The position numbers were made by a program, and so were the translations under genes. From positions 1-64,000 of the forward strand of contig JAJDCR010000068.1 in NCBI GenBank assembly GCA_029260735.1: a stretch of DNA of 64,000 nucleotides, given 5' to 3'. The notes under the pieces were generated by a model, which was not told the DNA's origin, made no database searches, and was given only the letters and a program-made list of their open reading frames with translations. Source of the DNA: Planctomycetota bacterium. GTDB taxonomy: Bacteria; Planctomycetota; Uabimicrobiia; Uabimicrobiales; Uabimicrobiaceae. Shown piece by piece: positions 32,225-40,816 of the stretch. How positions within the stretch are numbered: the stretch's first letter is position 1; each line of letters begins with the position of its first letter.

Positions 32225-33505
32225 ATGAAGAAAATTCCCTATAACTTACTCATTGCTATCATTTGCTTATTCGCTATTTTAAGCACAGACCTGGAAGCGA
32301 AAGGAAAGTTTCGCACTTCTCGAGGAGGAGGTTTTTTCGGCAAGAGTAAAAGTTCATCTAATATTTTTCGTACCAGTAAACCAAAAAGTTCTCGTGTTTC
32401 CAGTTTTTTTAAAAAAAGTAGCTCTTCTTCTCTTCGAACAGGAAGCAAGTCTTCCTCGGGAAATGTCCACAATAAATTGTCCCGAAAAGTGGGAGAGCAA
32501 GGAAAAACCTATAAAAATCGAAACGAAGCTTTGTCTGCTTTCAAAAAAAGCCAGGCCTACGAAAAGTTTAAAAAGCAACCGGCAACTTTTTCTAAAAAAC
32601 CCAGTAGGCGACCAGAATATATACCCGAGAGAATCACTCACAATAACACGGTCGTGCCCATTGTTTTCTACAACAACTCTTATGGCTATCACTACGGAAG
32701 CCGTTTTGTCCCCCTAGGTCACAACCACTATGTTGTCCGAGATCGCTATCTTTATAACCGAAGAACCTCTTCCAGCGGATTTTTTGGTCTCTTCTTATTC
32801 ATCATATTCCTTCTCTTTGTTATCTTTATCATAATGGTCATAATGCAAGCCTCGCGCGTACGCAAAAAAAGACTAGACAAGTACAAAGAATACCCCAAAG
32901 AAAACATTCCGATCAAAAAATCTCATCACTTTGAATCCAGTGATCCTTTTCTTCAAAAATTGTACAAAGTTACAAAAAACAAGGTCATTCGAATTTCTGA
33001 TCCTATTGTTTTGACTTACTTTGATCAGGCTCTGGACTTCACTGTAATCGGAACCAAGGGATACGAAAATGAACAATTCCGGCTCTTTGAAATAGCTTTG
33101 CAAAGCGTTGTCGATGGTGATTTTGTTGAAATGTACTTATTTGCGAAGGAAGTCGAGGGAGATTTTGCTCTCTTCTTAGGAATAGTCGATCATGAAGGAG
33201 CTTCTCGTGACCTGGCGGCTCAAGACTGGCATCATCTCAATGAAGAAGGTAGTGAGTTGAGCGCGGAGTTTGTCAGCATCTTTGAAGGGGATAACGGAGA
33301 AGAGCAAAGCATCTCTTTTCACCAATTTCCTTTTGGAGCCTTCTATGACATGAAGACCCCAGAAAAAACAGGGTATACCTCTGTCTGTGAATACCAACCG
33401 GGTAGTGATGGAGAATGGCAACACGCTATTGTCACCTGGAAGGGGGACTGGATTCGCTGCTACTACTGCAACGAAAGTCACAAAGGGGCTGTCGATATTT
33501 ATTAG
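32225..33505 (+). CDS. Exported, single-pass membrane protein paired with DUF350
   Basis: A 426-residue protein. A signal peptide (KKIPYNLLIAIICLFAILS) is followed by a basic Ser-rich segment (KSSSSSLRTG, RTSK), an aromatic loop (YNNSYGYHYGSRFVPLGHNHY), one membrane helix (about 183-205) and a cytoplasmic C-terminal domain of about 210 residues. I do not recognise that domain. It has a mixed alpha/beta look (ALDFTVIGTKGYENEQFRLFEI, VEMYLFAKEVEGDFALFLGIV). GGAGA before the ATG at 32225 suggests this start over the ATG at 32219. It is 22 bases after the DUF350 gene and very likely co-expressed. Confidence 0.75.
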   Translation: MKKIPYNLLIAIICLFAILSTDLEAKGKFRTSRGGGFFGKSKSSSNIFRTSKPKSSRVSSFFKKSSSSSLRTGSKSSSGNVHNKLSRKVGEQGKTYKNRNEALSAFKKSQAYEKFKKQPATFSKKPSRRPEYIPERITHNNTVVPIVFYNNSYGYHYGSRFVPLGHNHYVVRDRYLYNRRTSSSGFFGLFLFIIFLLFVIFIIMVIMQASRVRKKRLDKYKEYPKENIPIKKSHHFESSDPFLQKLYKVTKNKVIRISDPIVLTYFDQALDFTVIGTKGYENEQFRLFEIALQSVVDGDFVEMYLFAKEVEGDFALFLGIVDHEGASRDLAAQDWHHLNEEGSELSAEFVSIFEGDNGEEQSISFHQFPFGAFYDMKTPEKTGYTSVCEYQPGSDGEWQHAIVTWKGDWIRCYYCNESHKGAVDIY

Positions 33506-33529
33506 GAATATTCTTTATCGTAGTCCTGT

Positions 33530-33577
33530 AGGGACAACTACGAGGGCCGCCTGCAAAGGCCCTTGTGGTTGTCCGTT
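33530..33577. terminator. Palindrome between convergent genes
   Basis: GGACAACTACGAGGGCC pairs with GGCCCTTGTGGTTGTCC (15 of 17 positions). It lies between the ends of the DUF350-partner gene and a convergent PEP-CTERM gene, so it may stop both transcripts. It looks like a dispersed repeat type of planctomycetes (TAGGGACAAC...). Confidence 0.6.
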
Positions 33578-33620
33578 ACGCCTGCTCAAATACGAGAGAT
33601 TTCAAAAACTTGCCTAGTCT

Positions 33621-34394
33621 CTATTTCTTTCGAGGCAAGGAAAAGAAAAATCCCAGAAGAAGTAAACACCAAGTACTCGGCTCGGGAACAGGAATCACTC
33701 CATTATTGACAATAGCCACTATCTGGCTTCCATCTAGGCGTTCATCAAAAATAGCAACCTCATCAATAATTCCATTAAAAGTCTCATTGCCAATGGCACC
33801 TGAGCCAATTTGCCAAGTTCCCACATTATTGGTCGGGTCACCAGCAGCATGAACACTATCCAAAACGCCATTGATATAAAACTCGGCTTGGCTGAAACCA
33901 TTATAAGCTATCGCAATATGGGTAAACTGACCCAGCTGAATTTGGCTATTGGAAAAAACAGCACAGGAAGAATCCCCAATGTGACATAAACCAAGGGAGC
34001 GAGGAATGCCTGTTTGACTAGAAAGAAACATCCCCATATCAACACTGTTTCCTCCGCTAGAACGATTATCTTTATTTAAAATAGCCACATTGACATTCGT
34101 CGGACTATTATCCATAAAGATCCAGGCCGTTAAAGTATAAGCTTGGCGCACGTCAATAATCGCATGAGGAATTGTAATAGCATCAGCACTGCCATCAAAA
34201 ATAAAACCGTTCCCTTCTTTTCCTCCACTGACAACAGCGGCATTCCCAACAAAAGAGCCATGGTGATTGTTACCTGAGGAATCCGTCACCACACTTCCAT
34301 CGACATCTCCTGCCCAGTATCCTAGTAAACTAGCATTTAAAGAAGACAAACCAAATATTATAAGTGCTAAACAAAGGAAAATCTGATTTTTCAT
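33621..34394 (-). CDS. LamG-domain PEP-CTERM exported protein
   Basis: A 257-residue exported protein. After the signal peptide (MKNQIFLCLALIIFGLSSL), residues about 25-225 form a LamG/concanavalin-A-like fold (LGYWAGDVDGSV, FTHIAIAYNGFSQAEFYING, GIIDEVAIFDERL). The C-terminus is the PEP-CTERM sorting signal (VPEPSTWCLLLLGFFF then RKK), which in families with exosortase is cleaved for envelope attachment. No exosortase is in the window. The start lies 4 bases after the stop of the upstream PEP-CTERM gene, so the two are an operon. Confidence 0.92.
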   Translation of the reverse strand: MKNQIFLCLALIIFGLSSLNASLLGYWAGDVDGSVVTDSSGNNHHGSFVGNAAVVSGGKEGNGFIFDGSADAITIPHAIIDVRQAYTLTAWIFMDNSPTNVNVAILNKDNRSSGGNSVDMGMFLSSQTGIPRSLGLCHIGDSSCAVFSNSQIQLGQFTHIAIAYNGFSQAEFYINGVLDSVHAAGDPTNNVGTWQIGSGAIGNETFNGIIDEVAIFDERLDGSQIVAIVNNGVIPVPEPSTWCLLLLGFFFSLPRKK

Positions 34395-34398
34395 AGCT

Positions 34399-35103
34399 TT
34401 ATTTTACTCCACTATACTTTTTTCCAAATCTCATCGAAAAACCCATTAATGCCAAAGCGAACAAAAAACAAGTGGAGGGTTCAGGTATCGTCTGCTGCAA
34501 AGTATCATCGAGGGAAAACTGAATAAAATACCCGTCACTCGCATTCAAAACTTCTCGCAGATGTATTGTATAAGTTGAAAACGTTCCATTAACTTGAACA
34601 CTGCCTTGTACATCTGAGTCTGTCGTTGGAACAATATCAAACAAACGTCCGTTGCTCACTCCAAAATCAGAAGAACCACTCAAACGAGTTACATCCGTTG
34701 TCGTCGGAGAAAAATCAATATCTGTTCGATCCATGTTTTTGATATGAAAACCTAAGCCCGTCACAGCGTTAGCAAAAGTAATCGTCAAAGTAGCTGGCAC
34801 TCCTGTTTGGGTTGTACCGCTGAACATAACCATTCCTAATTGATCCGTATTATTTGCCGGAGGAGTAAAAAAAGAATTGTTGAAAGTCGAGCTACTATTA
34901 TCAAAAATACTGCTGCTGTTTCGAATTTTGAAATCGGTTTGCCCGGGCTGATTAGCAATAGAATAAGTAAAACCATTCCCATTCAAATTCCCAGTAACAC
35001 TCGTAACATCACCAGAAAAAGAATCAAACTCTGCAAAAAAAACCGTTGCATTAGTTTGGCCAAGAAACAAAAGGAGAATAGATATTAAACAAAAATATTT
35101 CAT
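34399..35103 (-). CDS. PEP-CTERM exported protein
   Basis: A 234-residue exported protein. It has a signal peptide (MKYFCLISILLLFLGQTNA) and a beta-rich Ser/Thr/Asn-rich body (TQTGVPATLTITFANAVTGLGFHI). It ends with the PEP-CTERM signal (IPEPSTCFLFALALMGFSM, then FGKKYSGVK). It is the first gene of a pair with the LamG PEP-CTERM protein. GGAGA lies 6 bases before the ATG. Confidence 0.9.
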   Translation of the reverse strand: MKYFCLISILLLFLGQTNATVFFAEFDSFSGDVTSVTGNLNGNGFTYSIANQPGQTDFKIRNSSSIFDNSSSTFNNSFFTPPANNTDQLGMVMFSGTTQTGVPATLTITFANAVTGLGFHIKNMDRTDIDFSPTTTDVTRLSGSSDFGVSNGRLFDIVPTTDSDVQGSVQVNGTFSTYTIHLREVLNASDGYFIQFSLDDTLQQTIPEPSTCFLFALALMGFSMRFGKKYSGVK

Positions 35104-35256
35104 AGTGTCTCCATTTTGAAAAAGATTTTTTTGTTTTCTAATCTAAGAATATCACATATATCTTTGAAAAAAAAGAAATATTGAAAAATGACTCAAAACT
35201 AATCCTATAATGCCTTCACTGCGGTGGGGGAACGTAGCCTGGGGTTAAAACCCTTA

Positions 35257-35436
35257 CTTTTATACACAAGATTTTGAAATGGAAAATTTGGTATTTTAAA
35301 ATTTAAGGGTTTGTTTGATCGTTATAGATCATTACGTTAGGTTATAGAATGCGTCGAAAACCCCGATGTTATCGGGGCCTAACATATTCGATCACCTAAC
35401 GTAATCAGATCAAGAAGTTAAACTTGTGTATAAAAG
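35257..35436. mobile_element. MITE-like palindromic element, 180 bp
   Basis: Perfect 14-base inverted ends CTTTTATACACAAG (35257-35270) and its complement (35423-35436). Inside, ATTACGTTAGGT (35331-35342) pairs with 35394-35405, and CCCCGAT/ATCGGGG (35361-35377) makes a central hairpin. There is no coding capacity. The end sequence with its CCCTTA flank recurs at the right edge of the window (63976-64000). It occupies much of the 387-base gap 35104-35490. Confidence 0.7.
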
Positions 35437-35490
35437 ATTGGTATGTTCAATGAGGGAATACTCTAGGCTGAGAAAGGCAAAAAAAATAAG

Positions 35491-37161
35491 TTACTTCTGA
35501 TCTTGCGGAATCATTTTCTGAATCATGATATCTTTGTTTTTCAAGCGAACAACCAGTCCACCCTCTAAGGGCTTGCAGTAGCCCACAGGAATACTTCCCC
35601 CTGCAATCCATAAGTCCCCCCCAGCAAAAAAGATAGATAGCTCTCCGGTAAGAGAGAAATGAATTCTATCTTTTTTGATGGTGAACTTCATTTCTCCAGC
35701 AATAAGAGCATAGCTGTGCTCTTCTCCATTTTGTGGCCTTTCGATAAAGAATCCCGGTGATTTAGAAGTTTTTGAGCTTCCTCTCACCTCTACAGAATCG
35801 CCATCTACCGTTGTCACCACTAAAACGAGAACTTGAGCCACGACAAGACAATGAGTGCCTTCCAGAGAGAAGGGGGTTAAAGGAGGCATCGACTGAGAGT
35901 CCAAAGTTGTTCCATATCGACTTTCTAAATCGACCACCGTAATAAGTTTTTCTTGGATCTCAAAGTTTAAATGCTTCCCTGAAATTTGTTGAATCGCTTT
36001 TTCATTGCCCGTTTTAGGTCGCAAACGCAAACAAATGTCTTGTTTATCATGATCCATGGCATTGCGTCCTAGCTGTAGTTTATTACCGCCATAAACAAAC
36101 AACTCTTGGGGAGAACCAGAAATTGTTAACTTAGCTCGGGGCAATCTTTCATTAGAGTTAGAATAAATAGGATGAAGTTCTTTTTTATCCTTTGCCAGAA
36201 AATCACGAGAAGGTTCTTGCCTTTTGCTGGAAACAATAGTTTTAGCTATACTAAAACTGTCTAAATTCTGTTCCAAAGCTCTTAACATCTTTAATGCTGT
36301 AGCGGCATCTTTCGGTCGATCTTCGCGCCTTTTACTTAGCATTTGCTGAATAAAGTTTTCTATAGGAGGGGAAGTATTTTCCATTGGAGGGACAGGGCTT
36401 GCTGTATGTTGATTCAGGGTCTGCCAAACGGTTCTACCTGAAAAAGGGGGAGATCCCATTAAACACTCGTAAAAGACAATTCCTAGTGCATAAAGATCGC
36501 AACGAATATCCAAGCAATGTCCTAGTTCCACTTGAATTTGTTCGGGAGAAATGTAATGGGGAGTTCCTCTAATATCGTCTGTTTCGGTTAAAAAAGTTCG
36601 ATCTTCGGCAATGGAGCGCAATAAACCAAAGTCCGCTAACTTGAAATTTCTTTGATCATCAAAAAGTATATTCGCCGGCTTAATATCTCGGTGGATAAGT
36701 CCTTTTTTCTCAATTTCGACTAATCCTTCTAGCAACTGGCCGACAATTCTGACAGAATCTTCTTCAGGTAAAGAAGCTATGTCTAAAAGATCAACCAAAG
36801 AGCCCGACATCAACTCTGTCACAAGGTATAAGCGACCGTCTATGGCTCCCCCATCGTATGTTCTAATAATGTGAGGATGATCCAGCTCCAAAGCCAAGCG
36901 AATTTCACGGCAAAATCGACTTTGAGCTTGAGAATCTTTACTATAGCCAAAAAAATTTTCTCGAACCAGCTTTAATGCAACTTCTTTTTTTTCAGCATCT
37001 TCTGCCAAGTAAACGGTTCCTATGCCTCCCTCTCCCAGTAGAGATATAACTTTATACTTACCAAAATATCGGCCAATCATAACACTTTTCTTTCTAGCTT
37101 CTCCATTTTTCATTACAAGTTTAGTCTTAGGTGAGAAACTAAAAGTTTTTAGACATTTCAT
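35491..37161 (-). CDS. Ser/Thr kinase with C-terminal FHA domain
   Basis: A 556-residue soluble kinase. It has GEGGIG, Lys64 in VALK, HRDIKPAN with Asp159 and DFG at 177, so it should be active. Residues about 370-450 form an FHA-like domain (QLGRNAMD, ISGKHLNFEI, DLESRYGTTLD). Residues about 470-556 are a beta-rich tail. FHA may bind phosphothreonine on the kinase itself or on a partner. There is no membrane helix. The start is uncertain: ATG at 37161 is open, but ATG at 37080 (MIGRYFGKY) is also plausible; neither has a good ribosome site. Confidence 0.9.
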   Translation of the reverse strand: MKCLKTFSFSPKTKLVMKNGEARKKSVMIGRYFGKYKVISLLGEGGIGTVYLAEDAEKKEVALKLVRENFFGYSKDSQAQSRFCREIRLALELDHPHIIRTYDGGAIDGRLYLVTELMSGSLVDLLDIASLPEEDSVRIVGQLLEGLVEIEKKGLIHRDIKPANILFDDQRNFKLADFGLLRSIAEDRTFLTETDDIRGTPHYISPEQIQVELGHCLDIRCDLYALGIVFYECLMGSPPFSGRTVWQTLNQHTASPVPPMENTSPPIENFIQQMLSKRREDRPKDAATALKMLRALEQNLDSFSIAKTIVSSKRQEPSRDFLAKDKKELHPIYSNSNERLPRAKLTISGSPQELFVYGGNKLQLGRNAMDHDKQDICLRLRPKTGNEKAIQQISGKHLNFEIQEKLITVVDLESRYGTTLDSQSMPPLTPFSLEGTHCLVVAQVLVLVVTTVDGDSVEVRGSSKTSKSPGFFIERPQNGEEHSYALIAGEMKFTIKKDRIHFSLTGELSIFFAGGDLWIAGGSIPVGYCKPLEGGLVVRLKNKDIMIQKMIPQDQK

Positions 37162-37217
37162 TCCCCACTTACAAATTTTCTAACGAACTTTATTACGCCG
37201 CCAAAGAGCAAAGATAG

Positions 37218-37340
37218 CTATTTACTTCGCATCTTTATAGAAAAGATTAGCGCACCCAAAAGTAAGATTATCGAATTTGGTTCAGGAACAGAAGCATCAA
37301 AGTCTACCGACAGCAAAGGTCGTCTAGCAAACCCCTATCT
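37218..37340 (-). pseudogene. Remnant of a PEP-CTERM gene
   Basis: On the minus strand an open frame of about 40 codons ends at 37218. It reads ...LLSVDFDASVPEPNSIILLLGAL then IFSIKMRSK: a complete PEP-CTERM sorting tail (VPEP, hydrophobic stretch, basic end). A stop codon lies just upstream near 37341, no start or signal peptide fits, and the body of the protein is missing. I infer a degraded gene. It sits in a gap of about 300 bases between the FHA kinase and the ACP-like gene, near three intact PEP-CTERM genes. Confidence 0.7.
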
Positions 37341-37465
37341 TTTTTATCTCAAAAAAACAAAGACTAAGAATATTTCAATACTTTGCATTTATTCTACACG
37401 AGAATAGTCTTTTCAGCAAAAGTTTTATGGACTTACTACTAAAAAACCTAGATTTTTCTCTGCTT

Positions 37466-38182
37466 TCAGCAAAACCCCAAATCTTCCACTAAGCAAGAGT
37501 TTTCTGTGATAGTTCCCACTTCTTCCAATTCTAGATACTCCCCTTGTCTAAGGGTCATAATAATTCCCTCCCAAATTTTTTCTTTACTCCAAGCTCGATA
37601 TTTAGGAGTTTTTTGGTGCATATAAACCGACTTGAGATTTTCTACTGCGGAACAATCGGGAGGAATCTTATCGATGTAAAAAAAGCGGAAAGAAAAGCAG
37701 ACAACAAAGCAGAAACAAAGCAATCCTCCAACATGAGGGAGTAAAATTAATAGAAAAACAAAAGCAAGAGGAAAAAACAAAAGAAAAAGGATACAGTCGC
37801 CAAAAAAAGGAAACCGTGGTACAAAAGCTAAAGAAGGGAGAGATATGGAAAGTTGTTTCTCTAGGCTTTTCCATATTTTCTTGGCTTTTCTCTGAGGAAA
37901 AAGAGTCGTGATATGAGTTTTGTCCGTAAAGGAATTGGTATTAGGAGGAAGGATTTTTTTGAGCGAGGAATAGAAATCTTTTTCTATTTTTACAGTAGCG
38001 AGAATGAAATTTTCTGAGTTTCTTTCATCGGAGAAGTATCTCTTTTCCCTCTGAAGACTTAAAATAATGATACCTTGGACATCTCCCACTGTCTTCATGG
38101 GAGAATTAAAGCTTTCCAATGGAATCGACACATCAAAGTAGTCTTCCAAATCTAAGAGAAATTCTGTATGATCTAAGCCCAT
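37466..38182 (-). CDS. Acyl-carrier-protein-like domain membrane protein
   Basis: A 238-residue protein. The N-terminus has an ACP-like helix pattern (MGLDHTEFLLDLEDYFDVSIP then MKTVGDVQGIII). The DSL motif whose serine carries phosphopantetheine reads DHT, so it cannot be a working carrier at that site. A second region (SEKQLSISLPSLAFVP) leads to two membrane helices (about 127-165). A second, partial ACP-like motif lies near the C-terminus. Comparable ACP-like proteins with a lost serine and membrane helices exist in planctomycetes; their role is unknown. No operon partner is evident. Confidence 0.65.
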   Translation of the reverse strand: MGLDHTEFLLDLEDYFDVSIPLESFNSPMKTVGDVQGIIILSLQREKRYFSDERNSENFILATVKIEKDFYSSLKKILPPNTNSFTDKTHITTLFPQRKAKKIWKSLEKQLSISLPSLAFVPRFPFFGDCILFLLFFPLAFVFLLILLPHVGGLLCFCFVVCFSFRFFYIDKIPPDCSAVENLKSVYMHQKTPKYRAWSKEKIWEGIIMTLRQGEYLELEEVGTITENSCLVEDLGFC

Positions 38183-38229
38183 TTTTATTCACTCAGTTGT
38201 TTCTGCCCCGAAGACCAGAAACAACTAAC

Positions 38230-39033
38230 TTACGACACAAATTGTCTTTTGTTCCGATACCCAATGACTAATGAGGCCAAAATCAATAAAACATAGGTTG
38301 ATGGTTCAGGCACTGGAAGAGCGGAATCACCATTAAAGTGGGCAAGAATACGCTCATCAGATAAAACGGTGCTGTAGAGAGCAACTTCATCAAGCAACCC
38401 CGTATATCTTTGACCTGCATCAAAACCGCCCCCTAAAGCGTCTTGCTCTTGTCCAAGAACGATCGTTCCTCCAGAGGTAAGAGGGCTACCCGCCGATAAT
38501 ATCTGAGTAGAGGAGTGAACTCCATTTTTGTAAATTTTGACTTGTCCATCTGCACTGTTCCAAGTGACAACTATATGGTTGAGGTTACCATCGCTTCCTA
38601 GAACTCCAGAGGCTCCTGCCGCTCCTTCATTTATATGAATGTTGAAGTTAGGAGCATCAAAAATAAGGAACTCATTGAAGAAGCCCGCAACACCGTAAGA
38701 AAATATGGTGCTGTCTAAGGTTGTCTCGCTAGATTGCATCCAAAACTCAACACTAAGAGCTGTGCTAGGAAAGTCTGCTACATTCGTGATAATAACTTGT
38801 CCGTTGTTAAAATTCACTCCCGTATCTGAACCACCTAAAGCCCCAGGTACTCCTAGATTCAAAGAACCAGAGTACGTTCCATTTTTCCCTGATATTTCAT
38901 CCACAGCAACACTACCCGAAGTCTCACCTAAACGCCAGAAGTGTAGGGGATTATCTGCGAGAACTTCACTAATATAACTAGCGCTAACCGTTGGCAGTAA
39001 AAAAAAGATTAATATTCCACATACTTTGTACAT
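38230..39033 (-). CDS. LamG-domain PEP-CTERM exported protein
   Basis: A 267-residue exported protein. It has a signal peptide (MYKVCGILIFFLLPTVSA) and a LamG-type fold (LHFWRLGETSG, ALSVEFWMQS, LNHIVVTWNSADGQVKIYKNG, GLLDEVALYSTVL). It ends with VPEPSTYVLLILASLV and YRNKR, the PEP-CTERM signal. It is related in layout to the gene at 33621. GAAAGGG lies upstream of the ATG. The gene is transcribed towards the ACP-like gene. Confidence 0.92.
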   Translation of the reverse strand: MYKVCGILIFFLLPTVSASYISEVLADNPLHFWRLGETSGSVAVDEISGKNGTYSGSLNLGVPGALGGSDTGVNFNNGQVIITNVADFPSTALSVEFWMQSSETTLDSTIFSYGVAGFFNEFLIFDAPNFNIHINEGAAGASGVLGSDGNLNHIVVTWNSADGQVKIYKNGVHSSTQILSAGSPLTSGGTIVLGQEQDALGGGFDAGQRYTGLLDEVALYSTVLSDERILAHFNGDSALPVPEPSTYVLLILASLVIGYRNKRQFVS

Positions 39034-39157
39034 ATCTTAGACCCTTTCTCTTTAAAATATAAAAATATACATATATATTAAAAAGGAAATAGTTTTTTCG
39101 CAAGGAAATTTTTATTTTGAAATTTAAAATGTCTATTGATTTTCTAATACTAGCTGG

Positions 39158-39191
39158 TTTGGTGTCTGGCACCGTTTGGTGTCTGGCACCG
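39158..39191. repeat. Two tandem 17-bp repeats with palindromic core
   Basis: TTTGGTGTCTGGCACCG occurs twice back to back (39158-39174 and 39175-39191). The core GGTGTCTGGCACC is a near-palindrome. Similar GGTGCCTGGCACC units are common dispersed repeats in planctomycetes. The rest of the gap 39034-39157 has no gene. Confidence 0.75.
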
Positions 39192-39192
39192 A

Positions 39193-39798
39193 CTACTTAA
39201 GCCACCCTTTCATCACATCAAAAACTCCTAACTTTTTTTCTTCTGGTTGATAGGTGCCTTTATTCTTATGAGGAAATGGTGCATCTGGAATCTCTTTTCC
39301 GAGAAACTGACAAAGTGTTTCCCATCCATCACCTTTCTCCCAATCAACAACCAAAAGATCATCAGGGCGATCTTGGAAATAGAGCATAATCTCTTCGTTA
39401 TGCTGATTATATCGCTCAACTAAATCTCGCTCAGAAACATCAGGAAAAGGTAAACTGTAAAGAATGCGACGTATAGCATTGAGTTTCTCAGATACTTGTC
39501 TTTTTTTTTGGATCATATTCTGATAGCTCAGAAGCCAGTTTTTTGAATCTCTTTGCGTTAAAATGAAACGACTGCCAGGAAAAGCTTCATCCAGCTCTTG
39601 GTAAAGGATAATCCAAGGCCAATCTTCAAAGCTATCTTTTTCTTTTGCCAACTCCAAAATGCGAGAGAGATCATTTTTAGCTAAATCCAAGACTAAATCT
39701 AAACGTTGGCTTTGATGATTCAAGCCTAGGGTTTTAAAACACTCACCTAAAGTCGTAGTCCCTGTTTTCGCCCATCCAATTCCAAAAACCTTACTCAT
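39193..39798 (-). CDS. Sulfotransferase family protein
   Basis: A 201-residue PAPS-dependent sulfotransferase. The 5'-phosphosulfate-binding loop GWAKTGTTTL lies at the N-terminus (residues about 8-17) and the 3'-phosphate-binding stretch FILTQRDSKNW near residue 78. The short size and C-terminal LGKE..D.PFPHKN fit the Sulfotransfer_4-like families. The acceptor is unknown. It follows the pyruvyltransferase gene by 30 bases, so both probably act on one surface polymer. Confidence 0.85.
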   Translation of the reverse strand: MSKVFGIGWAKTGTTTLGECFKTLGLNHQSQRLDLVLDLAKNDLSRILELAKEKDSFEDWPWIILYQELDEAFPGSRFILTQRDSKNWLLSYQNMIQKKRQVSEKLNAIRRILYSLPFPDVSERDLVERYNQHNEEIMLYFQDRPDDLLVVDWEKGDGWETLCQFLGKEIPDAPFPHKNKGTYQPEEKKLGVFDVMKGWLK

Positions 39799-39828
39799 TT
39801 TCGATTTCTCTTTCTAAGAAAAGATTTC

Positions 39829-40701
39829 TTAATTTTTTCTCCACTTCACATGAGGAAATTTTTCTTGTAAAGAATATCGATAAATGCTCTCATTTTTATG
39901 GTAGCTGTTAGGGTAAAAATAAACTTTTTTTCCCAGTAAAGCTGCTCCAATCGCCGCGTGCAGACGATTTGTTCTTATTTCTGAGAATGCTTGGATAAAA
40001 TGCAAAAAGTGATAACTGACTTCATCGACTTCTAGACGTTTTCCCATATTTATATAATGCCCATAAAGAGCAGATAGATCAATATTATCTATGGGGAGAA
40101 GAAGGGACGTTTTCTCATCATCTACACGAAAGCAAGCTAATCTTTTCTTTATTTGAGCCCAAGCTCTTTTCCAATAAATACGGGTAGGGTAAATAAAGTC
40201 ATTGCAATAAACTCGCCCAAACAGTTCCTCTATATCCAGATGAATTGCCAAGTCCTCTGCCAAAAAGACATTGGCATCAGTAGCAACACTTTGAACATAT
40301 TGAAAAGATACCTCCTCTCGGCAAATAAGGTCCACATGGCTTCCGAACCCTTTGAGCAAAACTTCATGACCACTAATGGTATGAGGTAAAATAATAAGTT
40401 TTTTTGCAACAGAATGTAATCTTTCTAAAGCAATAGCTGCATGCTTATAGTACTTCACGAAGTTTCCCCCCCCTCCGTACATCACTATTTTATCTTTAAG
40501 AAAGTCTAAATTATCTATAGCTCTAATATTTTCTGATATAGTATCATAGATAACACCACAGCGATCAAACAACTGGTAAGTGGCAGAGGCAATCAGAGCA
40601 TCTCCAGCGTTTCCTGGATTAGGGCAGTAATAAACAGTCTCCTTTGGAAAAGACTCCAGGTAAGAAATAATATCTAATGGCACTACATTTTCCTTAAACA
40701 T
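39829..40701 (-). CDS. Polysaccharide pyruvyl transferase family protein
   Basis: A 290-residue CsaB-like ketal pyruvyltransferase. Family features are PNPGNAGDALIASATYQL at the N-terminus, YGGGGNFV, IILPHTISG, ICREEVSFQYV and TNRLHAAIGAALLGKKVYF at the C-terminus. These enzymes add pyruvate groups to cell-surface polysaccharides using PEP. The operon partner is a sulfotransferase, so an anionic surface glycan is likely. The gene is shorter than many family members but motif-complete. Confidence 0.9.
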   Translation of the reverse strand: MFKENVVPLDIISYLESFPKETVYYCPNPGNAGDALIASATYQLFDRCGVIYDTISENIRAIDNLDFLKDKIVMYGGGGNFVKYYKHAAIALERLHSVAKKLIILPHTISGHEVLLKGFGSHVDLICREEVSFQYVQSVATDANVFLAEDLAIHLDIEELFGRVYCNDFIYPTRIYWKRAWAQIKKRLACFRVDDEKTSLLLPIDNIDLSALYGHYINMGKRLEVDEVSYHFLHFIQAFSEIRTNRLHAAIGAALLGKKVYFYPNSYHKNESIYRYSLQEKFPHVKWRKN

Positions 40702-40816
40702 AAATAGTAAATAATTACAAACTCCCCATCAACTCACAAAACACTCTAAATGCCAATCCACTTATTAAATCTATAAAACTAAGATTTGCAGTTCGATTTT
40801 TGATTTAAAGGAAACT

